From Ignavibacterium sp037440165 (lineage in GTDB: Bacteria; Bacteroidota; Ignavibacteria; Ignavibacteriales; Ignavibacteriaceae), in NCBI RefSeq assembly GCF_037440165.1, contig NZ_JBBIUQ010000010.1, positions 35,748-99,747 on the forward strand: a stretch of DNA of 64,000 nt, written 5' to 3'. A program made the position numbers and the translations under genes. The notes below the pieces were generated by a model. That model made no database searches. It saw only the letters and a program-made list of their open reading frames with translations, and was not told where the DNA came from. Within the stretch, counting starts at the first letter, position 1; each line of letters begins with the position of its first letter. Of the stretch, positions 17,999 through 25,557 are shown in pieces.

Positions 17999-19315
17999 TC
18001 AGAGTTGAATAATTTCATTTAATCTTTTAATAGTTGAATTAAAATTTGTTTTCTCGAACATGTCCTGCCTTAAAAAAGATTTTAATTGAGAAACTTTAGA
18101 AAGTGCATGATCAATAGCTGGATTGCTTCCTTTGACATAAGCTCCAATGTTAATCAGATCTTCTGCTTCTTTGTACGTTGCAAGAATTTCGTTAAAGATT
18201 TTTATTCTTTCACGATGTTCGTTTGATGTAATGTCTGGCATCACTCTGCTTACACTCTGCAAAGGATCAACTGCCGGAAATTGTCCGCTGTTTGCAAGAC
18301 GGCGGGAAAGAACAATATGACCATCAAGGATTGAGCGTGCTGCATCAGCAATTGGTTCTGTTAAATCATCTCCATCAACAAGAACATTGTATAAACCAGT
18401 GATTGAACCTTTATCTGATGTTCCCGCTCTCTCAAGAAGTTTTGGAAGTGTTGCAAATACACTCGGCGTATAACCTTTTGTAGTAGGAGGCTCGCCAATA
18501 GCTAAACCAATTTCTCTCTGAGCCATAGCAAATCTTGTAACTGAATCCATCATCAGCAGAACATCCATTCCCAAATCACGAAAATATTCTGCTATCGTTG
18601 TTCCGATGTAAGCACCTTTCATTCGGATTAAAGCTGATTTATCGCTTGTTGCAACAACAACAACTGATCTCTTCAATCCTTCTTCACCAAGATCCCGTTC
18701 AATAAATTCCCGGACTTCCCTTCCTCTTTCACCAATCAGAGTTATTACATTTACATCTGCATTTGTGTTTCGGGCAATAATTCCGAGCATTACACTTTTT
18801 CCAACTCCACTACCAGCAAAGATTCCCATCCGCTGCCCTTTACCAATAGTAAGTAATCCATCAATTGCTCTTACACCAGTTTGAAGCGGAGTATCAATTC
18901 GTTTTCGATGAAGCGGATTTGGTGCTTCACGATATATTGATCTGAATGATGTTACTTTTAATTCTCCTTTTCCATCTATCGGATTACCTAGTCCATCAAT
19001 TACTCTTCCAAGTAATTCTTTTCCCACACCAACAGTGAATGTCCTTCCCTCAGCAATAATTTCTGATTTCGGAGAAATGTTCTGAACTTCTCCAAGTGCT
19101 ACAGACAATACTTTACCGTCTTTGAAACCAACAACTTCTGATTTACAAACTTCGTTTCCATTTCTGTCAACAATTCTACATATCTCACCAAGTGAAACAT
19201 TCGGTCCAACAGAAACAATCACAAGTCCGATTACATCGTTCACTTTTCCACTGAGTTTAATTGCCTCTGTGTTTTGTAAAATTTTTTTATATCTCTCAAT
19301 CTTCTCAGTTATCAT
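17999..19315 (-). CDS. fliI: FliI, flagellar export ATPase
   Basis: FliI hydrolyses ATP to help load export substrates. Starting at ATG 19315 gives 438 residues, the family norm, with P-loop AGSGVGKS (167-174), the Walker B region DVLLMMDSVTRFAMAQREIG and the F1-beta-like SGQFPAVDPLQSVSRVMPDI segment. A TTG 24 bases upstream is in frame, but the family's N-terminal start (KIERYKKILQ then GKVNDVIGLV) fits the ATG, which overlaps the fliH stop by 11 bases. fliJ follows seven bases later. Confidence 0.95.
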   Translation of the reverse strand: MITEKIERYKKILQNTEAIKLSGKVNDVIGLVIVSVGPNVSLGEICRIVDRNGNEVCKSEVVGFKDGKVLSVALGEVQNISPKSEIIAEGRTFTVGVGKELLGRVIDGLGNPIDGKGELKVTSFRSIYREAPNPLHRKRIDTPLQTGVRAIDGLLTIGKGQRMGIFAGSGVGKSVMLGIIARNTNADVNVITLIGERGREVREFIERDLGEEGLKRSVVVVATSDKSALIRMKGAYIGTTIAEYFRDLGMDVLLMMDSVTRFAMAQREIGLAIGEPPTTKGYTPSVFATLPKLLERAGTSDKGSITGLYNVLVDGDDLTEPIADAARSILDGHIVLSRRLANSGQFPAVDPLQSVSRVMPDITSNEHRERIKIFNEILATYKEAEDLINIGAYVKGSNPAIDHALSKVSQLKSFLRQDMFEKTNFNSTIKRLNEIIQL

Positions 19316-19934
19316 CTTCAGTCTCGTTAAACTCTTCAAGTTTTCTTTTTAATTCATTCAGCTGTGAAGAAATTCTGGCATCTGCATTCCCAATTTCAGT
19401 TTCAACCAGACAGCCGCCTTTTTCAATTGCTTCATCTTTTTCAAATCTTATTTTAGAAACATCTATGCTCTTGTTAATTTCTTTCAAATCATTGGTTACT
19501 ACTTCGAAATCACCAGGATTTAATCGTATCAGAATTTCATTTGCGGTAAGAACTTTTTTCAAACAGTTCTCAATTAAGTTTATGATTGTAGAATCTTTCT
19601 CCACTTCTCTTCTGATTATCTTCTCTGCAACTGCGAATGAGGTTTCTAAAACTATTTTATTGAAATTTTCATTAAGTGATTTATTCTCCTTGTATAATTG
19701 ATTTAATAATGTATCAAGCTGTTCATATTTTACTTTCAGCTTTTCATAATAATCGTGCTGAAGTTTAGTGATAGCATCTTTCTGTCCATCGTTAAAGCCG
19801 GTTATATATCTGTTATGTAATTCGATTTCGAGTGTATTGTCCTTTTTTTCATTTTCAATGGGTGAAAATGATTCTTCGCTAATCTTGACATTTACTCTCG
19901 CTGATTTTCCGTTAAGTTTGATCACATTAGACAT
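19305..19934 (-). CDS. fliH: FliH, negative regulator of the export ATPase
   Basis: FliH dimers tether FliI to the C-ring through FliN. I take ATG 19934 (MSNVIKLNGK), because AGAGG sits six bases upstream; an in-frame ATG six bases earlier is possible, and longer versions would run deep into fliG. The 209 residues have a charged coiled coil (about 60-100) and a C-terminal domain with AEKIIRREVEKDSTIINLIE and ILIRLNPGDFEVV, typical of FliH/YscL. It overlaps fliG by eight bases and fliI by 11. Confidence 0.93.
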   Translation of the reverse strand: MSNVIKLNGKSARVNVKISEESFSPIENEKKDNTLEIELHNRYITGFNDGQKDAITKLQHDYYEKLKVKYEQLDTLLNQLYKENKSLNENFNKIVLETSFAVAEKIIRREVEKDSTIINLIENCLKKVLTANEILIRLNPGDFEVVTNDLKEINKSIDVSKIRFEKDEAIEKGGCLVETEIGNADARISSQLNELKRKLEEFNETEDDN

Positions 19935-20967
19935 AGACATCCTCTTTACTTCCGCGCAAATTGAGTGATATTTCACCGCTTTCTTCAAGACTCTTAATTA
20001 TGTCTATAATCTTCGATTGAGCAGCTTCAACCTCTTTTAGTTTTACCATTCCCATATACTGTAATTCTTCTTTAAGCAGGTCAGCTGCTCTCTCAGACAT
20101 ATTTGAAAAGATTTTATTTCGAAGAGTTTCATCTACAACTTTGAGCGCAAGTGCAAGATCTTTACGATCAACTTCTTTAAGAATTTTCTGGATGTCTTTA
20201 TCCTGAATATTCACAATATCTTCAAACATGAACATCAGGCGTTTTACTTCTGCGGCTACATCAGGATCGTTAATTTCAATCTGTTCGAGAATTTCTTTTG
20301 TCAGATTTATGTTTAATCTGTTCAGAATATTCGCAAGACTTTTTGAACCGCCAATCTTGCTTACTGATTGACTAAGAGTTGTTCCTGCCATCTCATCAAC
20401 AACTTTTTCAATTTGCTTTAATGTCTGCGGCGATACTTTACCAAGTGTTGCAATTCGAAATGCTACATCAGCTCTTAATTCAGGTGTAAGCTCTTTTAAT
20501 GCTTCAGCTGTTTGATCCGGATTAAGATGTGAAAGGATTAAAGCTATTGTCTGCGGATGCTCTTTGTTCAGAAAAGAAACCAGCTGAACTGAGTCTGCTT
20601 TCTTCAGAACATCAAAACCTTTAAGAGTTGTAAGTGATTTAACTTTATCTACAATCTCAATTGCTTTGTTCATACCAAAAGATTTTTCAAGTATTGCCTG
20701 AGCATACTCCAACCCACCTTCAAGTACATATTCTCTTGCTGTAACCATATCGTAAAAATCCTGCATTATAGAATCAACAACTTTTGAAGGAATATTTTTT
20801 ACTTTGGTAATTTCTGCAGAAATTTTCTCTACTTGTTCAGGATCCAGATATTTCAGAACGGCTGCTGCTGTTTCAATGTCAAGCGCAATCATCAGCAGAG
20901 CTGCTTTCTGAATTCCGTTTATCTGATCTTTGCTTAGAACTTCTTCTTTATAGTGTAGTTCACTCAT
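19927..20967 (-). CDS. fliG: FliG, flagellar motor switch protein
   Basis: FliG is the rotor protein that contacts the stators. The 346-residue protein has the N-terminal FliF-binding domain, the middle domain with EHPQTIALILSHLNPDQTAE (about 128-147), and the C-terminal torque domain with MFMFEDIVNIQDKDIQKILK (about 244-263) followed by the charged helix with conserved Lys, Arg, Asp and Glu (EVDRKDLALALK, then NMSERAADLLKEEL). All expected motor residues appear present. It overlaps fliF by eight bases and fliH by eight. Confidence 0.97.
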   Translation of the reverse strand: MSELHYKEEVLSKDQINGIQKAALLMIALDIETAAAVLKYLDPEQVEKISAEITKVKNIPSKVVDSIMQDFYDMVTAREYVLEGGLEYAQAILEKSFGMNKAIEIVDKVKSLTTLKGFDVLKKADSVQLVSFLNKEHPQTIALILSHLNPDQTAEALKELTPELRADVAFRIATLGKVSPQTLKQIEKVVDEMAGTTLSQSVSKIGGSKSLANILNRLNINLTKEILEQIEINDPDVAAEVKRLMFMFEDIVNIQDKDIQKILKEVDRKDLALALKVVDETLRNKIFSNMSERAADLLKEELQYMGMVKLKEVEAAQSKIIDIIKSLEESGEISLNLRGSKEDVYV

Positions 20968-22558
20968 TTTCGTGCAACCATGTGTTAATTAATTTTGCTG
21001 CTTCAGTTGGATTTTTTGAAACATAGTTTTGAATCTTTTCCTGGCGTGTTTTCTTTCTAATTGCTTCATCGGTAATTTCATCTTCTATATCACCGATTGG
21101 CAGCAAATCTTTTTTCTTCTTTAATTCATTCAATGCGCCAGGCAAATTCTTTGGAGTTAACATAGGTGATCCTCCTCCTGCAGTTGCAGGGCTTAGTTCA
21201 CTTGGAATTGTTCCTAAAAATATTTTTTCGGTTTTAAGTTTTGACATTAAACCTTTCAACAGAAAGATTGATGCGCCGATGGCAAGCAGAACCAGAACCA
21301 GATTTGATATTCCATTTGCATCTTCAAACCAGGGCGATGACTCTTCAACTAGTTCATCTGTTGGTTTTGTTTCGAAGGGTATATTCACGATTGATACCTG
21401 ATCGTTTCTTTCTGGATTTACACCAACTGCACTTTTAATAAGCTCCTCAAGTTTCTTGATTTGTTCCTGAGAACGAGGGACATATTCAATTACTGTTTTA
21501 CCATCCTTTTCAATAGGCTTTGGAATATCATTTATCACTGCAGCAACACTTAGTCTCAGAACATTTCCTGTACCTTCAACAACACGCTGTACTGTTTTAC
21601 TGATTTCATAATTCGTTGTAACATTTTCAGTTGATTGTGCCGATGTATCACCAATTGCTTTTCCAACATTTGACGATTTAAGTGTTTGTTCACTTATAAC
21701 AACCTGCGATTCGGGATCATAAAGTTCCATCGTTTTTTCAACCTGATCAAAGTTTAGCTCTGCATTAACCTGAACAAGTGCATTTCCGTAACCAAGAACA
21801 TTATCAAGTATTGTTTGTGCTTTCTGTGCAAGATAACTTTCAACGGAATTTTTAATTTCATACTGTTTGGAAGAAGATACTGTCATTGTTCCATCGCTAT
21901 CTTCTTTCCATAGTAATCTTCCGTGAGTATCAATCAGAGTAATATTATTGGTTGAAAGACCTTCAACTGCACTTGCTACAAGGTTTACAATTGCCATTGC
22001 ACTTGTCCGCTGCAGTTTGTAATTATCCCGCAGCTTCAAAACAATTGAAGCAGTTGGTTGTTTCTGTTCATCTCTGAATATTGTTCTTTCAGGAAATACA
22101 ATATGAACTCTGGCTCCTTCAACTCCATCCTGACCAAGAATTGTTCTTGCAAGTTCACCTTCAAGTGCTCTTTTGTAATTTAATTTTTGCATGAAGTCAG
22201 ACATTCCCATCGTGGATTTATCGAACAGCTCATATCCAATTGTTCCTGATGTGGGAAGACCTTTTCCGGCAAGCTCAAGACGGGTTTCGTATAGTTTATC
22301 TTTCGGAATTTTAATGACTGTTCCGTTATCTTCTATCTTATACGGAATTTTCTGAGCACTAAGATATTCCACTACTTTTGATGCATCTTGCTGAGCAAGA
22401 TTTGAATATAGAACTGAGTAAGCCGGTTCATTCATCATCGTTACCAGAATAATGATAAGAACCAATGTTATAACTACAGTTCCGCCAATAAGTACTTTCT
22501 GTTGAAGCGAAAGTGAGTTGAGTGCTTTCGTTAATGCTTCAGTGGGATTTTTACTCAT
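20960..22558 (-). CDS. fliF: FliF, MS-ring protein
   Basis: FliF forms the membrane ring at the base of the flagellum. The 532-residue protein has a first membrane helix (about 22-43), ring-building motifs including the YscJ-type PAYSVLYSNLAQQDASKVVE (about 50-69) and ALEGELARTILGQDGVEGAR (about 131-150), a second membrane helix (about 412-430), and a cytoplasmic tail with the C-terminal FliG-binding segment (KIQNYVSKNPTEAAKLINTW). It lies four bases after fliE and overlaps fliG. Confidence 0.97.
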   Translation of the reverse strand: MSKNPTEALTKALNSLSLQQKVLIGGTVVITLVLIIILVTMMNEPAYSVLYSNLAQQDASKVVEYLSAQKIPYKIEDNGTVIKIPKDKLYETRLELAGKGLPTSGTIGYELFDKSTMGMSDFMQKLNYKRALEGELARTILGQDGVEGARVHIVFPERTIFRDEQKQPTASIVLKLRDNYKLQRTSAMAIVNLVASAVEGLSTNNITLIDTHGRLLWKEDSDGTMTVSSSKQYEIKNSVESYLAQKAQTILDNVLGYGNALVQVNAELNFDQVEKTMELYDPESQVVISEQTLKSSNVGKAIGDTSAQSTENVTTNYEISKTVQRVVEGTGNVLRLSVAAVINDIPKPIEKDGKTVIEYVPRSQEQIKKLEELIKSAVGVNPERNDQVSIVNIPFETKPTDELVEESSPWFEDANGISNLVLVLLAIGASIFLLKGLMSKLKTEKIFLGTIPSELSPATAGGGSPMLTPKNLPGALNELKKKKDLLPIGDIEDEITDEAIRKKTRQEKIQNYVSKNPTEAAKLINTWLHENE

Positions 22559-22562
22559 AACT

Positions 22563-22853
22563 TTAAATTGACATTCTTGTTAATTCTCGATACATATCAA
22601 TTGTTTTATTTCTGATTTCCATCAGAAGCTCTAAACTTGTTTTTGCTTTTTCTCCGGCGATCATCACTTCGTGTATTTCGACTCCATCGCCGTTGATAAA
22701 ATCTTTCGTTATCTGAGAAGATTTTAACTGATCATCATTTACTGAGCCGATAAATTCTCCGAGTACATTTCCGAAACCTGAAATATCTTTTGTCTGTTTT
22801 TGAACTTCCTGTATAATAGATGGAAGTTTTCCGCCAATTGATTCAATTGCCAT
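22563..22853 (-). CDS. fliE: FliE, MS-ring to rod adaptor
   Basis: FliE joins the MS ring to the rod and is the first export substrate. Starting at ATG 22853 (MAIESIGGKL), directly after the previous stop and behind AGGAGAGG, gives 96 residues. The C-terminal half has the family pattern with GVEIHEVMIAGEKAKTSLEL (about 56-75) followed by LLMEIRNKTIDMYRELTRM. A longer reading from 22892 would run into the upstream gene and lacks support. Confidence 0.93.
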   Translation of the reverse strand: MAIESIGGKLPSIIQEVQKQTKDISGFGNVLGEFIGSVNDDQLKSSQITKDFINGDGVEIHEVMIAGEKAKTSLELLMEIRNKTIDMYRELTRMSI

Positions 22854-22854
22854 T

Positions 22855-23097
22855 TTATCCTCTCCTATCGAAATGTGAACCAAGTCTAACATTGTTTACT
22901 TTGCCGGACTTTCCATAAAAACTATATTCCATTATCTCTGCACTTTTGTCCGGATACATCTGGGCAAAAAATTGTTTCTCTTTTTCATTAAGAATTTCTT
23001 CAGTTGATTTTGCTACCTGAGAATAAGTTCTGTTTATTCTGCTGTTAACAGAAATATTGTTAACAAAATTCTGAGTAAGATTTTGTCCAACTTTCAT
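22855..23097 (-). CDS. small unknown protein between flgC and fliE
   Basis: This 80-residue protein was not recognised. It is hydrophilic with no membrane segment or signal. The N-terminal third is Asn/Ser-rich (NFVNNISVNSRINRTYSQVA) and the C-terminal half, with NEKEKQFFAQMYPDKSAEIM (about 37-56) followed by a basic tail ending SHFDRRG, looks like a compact conserved motif. It lies three bases from flgC, and its final codons supply the AGGAGAGG ribosome site for fliE, so it is certainly translated with the basal-body operon. A rod or MS-ring accessory role is plausible but inferred. Confidence 0.75.
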   Translation of the reverse strand: MKVGQNLTQNFVNNISVNSRINRTYSQVAKSTEEILNEKEKQFFAQMYPDKSAEIMEYSFYGKSGKVNNVRLGSHFDRRG

Positions 23098-23100
23098 TTT

Positions 23101-23598
23101 TTATATCTCCAGTGAATCTTTTGCCATTTGTTTTGATGCATTGAATGCAGTAAGATTTGCTTCATAACTTCTTGATGCTGCAATCATATCAATCATTTCT
23201 GTTATTGTGTTTATGTTCGACATTTGAACATAACCATTTTCATCTGCGTTTGGATGTTCCGGCATATAAACTATATCGCCTGGAGTGTTATCTTCAGTAA
23301 CTTTAAATTCAAGATCGGAGGTTGAACTGGTTTTGTTAGTTATTAAACCTGGATTTGAAATATGATTCCGGTTAGTTGTAGCGAGCTTCATTGTTTTTGA
23401 AAAATCAACTACTTGTTGATTAAGAACATTCCTCTTCTGAGTTACATTTAGAACTTTTCTTTGAACCGGCTGACCATCAGCAGTTCGCACAGAATTACCA
23501 TTAGCAAGATTTTCTGCAATCAGATTCATTTTCTTTCGTTGAACGCTAAGTCCTTTAGCGCTTATTCCAAAGCCGAGAATATTGTCACCAATTTTCAT
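23101..23598 (-). CDS. flgC: FlgC, proximal rod protein
   Basis: FlgC is a proximal rod subunit. The 165-residue protein has the flagellar axial N-terminus (FGISAKGLSVQRKKMNLIAENLAN, split here as helical heptads at about 10-33), the FlgC middle with PGDIVYMPEHPNADENGYVQ (about 105-124) and the C-terminal NTITEMIDMIAASRSYEANL segment (about 129-148). It overlaps flgB by four bases and precedes the 80-residue gene. Confidence 0.97.
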   Translation of the reverse strand: MKIGDNILGFGISAKGLSVQRKKMNLIAENLANGNSVRTADGQPVQRKVLNVTQKRNVLNQQVVDFSKTMKLATTNRNHISNPGLITNKTSSTSDLEFKVTEDNTPGDIVYMPEHPNADENGYVQMSNINTITEMIDMIAASRSYEANLTAFNASKQMAKDSLEI

Positions 23599-23981
23599 AA
23601 TTTACCTCCGCCTTTAATTACATTTTGTAGTCCGCGATAGTAATCTCCAATTTTCTTTGAGGAGAATCTGAAAAGAATTGTATTTGATGCTAACTCAGAC
23701 ATTTCTTTATCAATATCAACATTATTTACACCGGACAAATTTTCCATGCCTTTATCTTTATAAATCTGGAGCTGACTTTCATTCATTGGAAGGAAGCTTA
23801 TATGCTTGGGATTACTGGTTCTTAACTGATTCATATTTGTATCGAGCATATTTTGAAAGGAAATATCTTCTCTTCTGTAATTTTCAGTTCCAATGTTTGC
23901 TATGTTCTTACTGATAACTTTGTTCTTTACTGAACAGTAGTCAATAAATTTTTCCAGAAGTTTTATTGTTGGCGTATTCAT
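23595..23981 (-). CDS. flgB: FlgB, proximal rod protein
   Basis: FlgB is a proximal rod subunit. I place the start at ATG 23981 (MNTPTIKLLEKFIDYC), behind AAGG at a proper distance, giving 128 residues, close to the family length; the longer frame open to 24092 adds a non-homologous hydrophobic stretch. Core motifs are NKVISKNIANIGTENYRRED (about 20-39) and a C-terminal helix with MSELASNTILFRFSSKKIGD. It is the first gene of the long flgB-to-flgE operon. A sigma-54-like element sits just upstream. Confidence 0.94.
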   Translation of the reverse strand: MNTPTIKLLEKFIDYCSVKNKVISKNIANIGTENYRREDISFQNMLDTNMNQLRTSNPKHISFLPMNESQLQIYKDKGMENLSGVNNVDIDKEMSELASNTILFRFSSKKIGDYYRGLQNVIKGGGKL

Positions 23982-24009
23982 TACCTTAAACCTGTTTTGA
24001 TAAGGCAGT

Positions 24010-24025
24010 GACAAATATGATACCA
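24010..24025 (-). promoter_or_regulatory. candidate sigma-54-like promoter of the flgB operon
   Basis: On the minus strand, TGGTATC-N4-TTGTC places GG and TTG at -24/-12 spacing. It predicts a start near 23999, about 18 bases before the flgB ATG, enough for the AAGG ribosome site. The overlapping CATATTTG could instead be read as a Bacteroidota-type -7 element. Confidence 0.45.
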
Positions 24026-24178
24026 CGCAAATAGATTTTAATTGAGGATTTTTTTTGATTTGTGCAAAGATCAGTTGGCTAATTATAAACAACTGTTAGT
24101 TATTACTCATAACTAACTTCAATTACAATAATTTTAAATTTTAGTGTAGATAAAATCAGGTCTGTTAATAAAGAGAGG

Positions 24179-24204
24179 AACCGCCTCACAGAAGTAAGGC
24201 GGCT
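24179..24204 (-). terminator. intrinsic terminator ending the che operon
   Basis: The hairpin CCGCCTTAC / GTGAGGCGG (one mismatch, small loop) lies about 30 bases after the small CSCG gene on the minus strand and is followed by a pyrimidine-rich tail (TTCCTCTCTTT). It separates the chemotaxis operon from flgB. Confidence 0.8.
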
Positions 24205-24233
24205 CATCGGAGGGAGCTATGCTATGCGTAAAA

Positions 24234-24467
24234 TTATTCGCCGTAATCGAGTATAATTGATTTTGTTTGTCCGCAGCTGCAAATAAATTTTATTTCGCGG
24301 ACATTATTGTTTTCGTCCTTATTAAGGACAATTTTTATTCCATCAATATCATCTTTCTCAAAGGAAATTTTTGTCTTTCCTTCAAGTTCAAGTTCTTCTG
24401 ATTTGATTACATTCGTACCGCTTTTGAGACCGTTTGAATTTATTATTTCAAACAACATTTCCTGCAT
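24234..24467 (-). CDS. small protein with a CSCG motif, last gene of the che operon, unknown
   Basis: About 77 residues from ATG 24467, overlapping the end of cheB by 20 bases; the further upstream start at 24479 is also possible. It was not recognised. It is acidic, with predicted beta strands, and ends with REIKFICSCGQTKSIILDYG, in which a CxC pair followed by Gly could bind a metal or be redox-active. There is no membrane segment or signal. Its overlap with cheB and its place before the operon terminator argue for translation with the chemotaxis genes. Function unknown; a regulator of CheB or receptors is only a guess. Confidence 0.7.
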   Translation of the reverse strand: MQEMLFEIINSNGLKSGTNVIKSEELELEGKTKISFEKDDIDGIKIVLNKDENNNVREIKFICSCGQTKSIILDYGE

Positions 24468-25557
24468 ATGCAAACTCACGATTAAATATTTTATTGATCT
24501 GAATAGCTATTTTATCCAGTGGTAATACTAAATCTGCTAAACCATTATAAACAATTGCACGCGGCATACCATAAACAACACTGCTTTCTTCATCCTGCGC
24601 AATTGCAAAACCTCCGATCTGCTTTAATCTTTTTACTGCTTCCAAACCATCTTTCCCCATTCCTGTCATAATTATAGGAAGAACTGATTTACCATAAACA
24701 TCAATCATTGAATTCAGCGAAACATCTACACAAGGTTTGTACAATGTATTATCGGGATTTTCTGAAATTTTTATAGTCACCTTGCCTGAAGATTGATTAA
24801 CAAATAAATGTTTGCCTCCTGGAGCGAAATAAACTTTAGCTTGTTCGAGCACATCATTATCGGATGCTTCTTTAACTGTTACTTCGCTAAGTTTATTTAA
24901 TCTTTCAGCAAGTGAATTTGTAAACATTGGAGGCATATGCTGTATCACAATCACAGGAACTGGTAATTGCGCCTGAAGATGCGGAATTACTTTCTGAAGT
25001 GATAATGGTCCTCCGGTAGATATTCCGATAAGTATAGCTTTTATATCAGATTTCGGAAACCATTCTTTGTTCTTTGTTACAGACTTCGTTTTTCTCTCAT
25101 CCTTAACAACAATTGATGAAATTCTCTTTAGTCTTGTTGCAATTGAAGTCTGTTTATAAATATTTCTTACCTTCTCAATCAGCTCGTCTTTGATTTTCAT
25201 TATTCCGGTTGAAATATTGGTTGCTTCTTTAGGCAGGAAGTCTGCTGCACCTAACGATAATGCTTTGATTGTAATTTCAGCACCTTCGGTTGTATAAGAG
25301 CTAACCATCAAAACCGGGACAGGAGAATCGTTCATTATTTTTTCAAGTGTTTCAAGTCCATTCATTCTGGGCATTTCAAAGTCGAGAGTAATGATATCAG
25401 GTTGTAATTTTTTGACTAATTCAAATCCCTCGAGACCATCTTTAGCTGTTGCAACAACTTCAATATCACCAGCACTCTCTAGCATAAAAGTCAGTGTTTT
25501 ACGCATGAAAGCCGAATCATCAATTACTAAAACTTTTATTTTATTTATGGTTGTCAT
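24448..25557 (-). CDS. cheB: CheB, receptor methylesterase/deamidase response regulator
   Basis: CheB demethylates chemoreceptors to adapt the response. The 369-residue protein has an N-terminal receiver (about 7-125) with acidic pocket DD (13-14) and phosphoacceptor D59, a linker, and a C-terminal methylesterase domain (about 175-360) with the Ser of GISTGGP, the His of VIQHMPP and the Asp of MTGMGKDG, so the catalytic triad is intact. It overlaps the cheA stop by 17 bases and the CSCG gene downstream. Confidence 0.97.
   Translation of the reverse strand: MTTINKIKVLVIDDSAFMRKTLTFMLESAGDIEVVATAKDGLEGFELVKKLQPDIITLDFEMPRMNGLETLEKIMNDSPVPVLMVSSYTTEGAEITIKALSLGAADFLPKEATNISTGIMKIKDELIEKVRNIYKQTSIATRLKRISSIVVKDERKTKSVTKNKEWFPKSDIKAILIGISTGGPLSLQKVIPHLQAQLPVPVIVIQHMPPMFTNSLAERLNKLSEVTVKEASDNDVLEQAKVYFAPGGKHLFVNQSSGKVTIKISENPDNTLYKPCVDVSLNSMIDVYGKSVLPIIMTGMGKDGLEAVKRLKQIGGFAIAQDEESSVVYGMPRAIVYNGLADLVLPLDKIAIQINKIFNREFAYAGNVV

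Noticed and set aside
19315..19339. Longer fliI from TTG 19339
   Set aside because: The ATG at 19315 matches the family N-terminus and overlaps the fliH stop in the usual way; the extra eight residues have no family counterpart.
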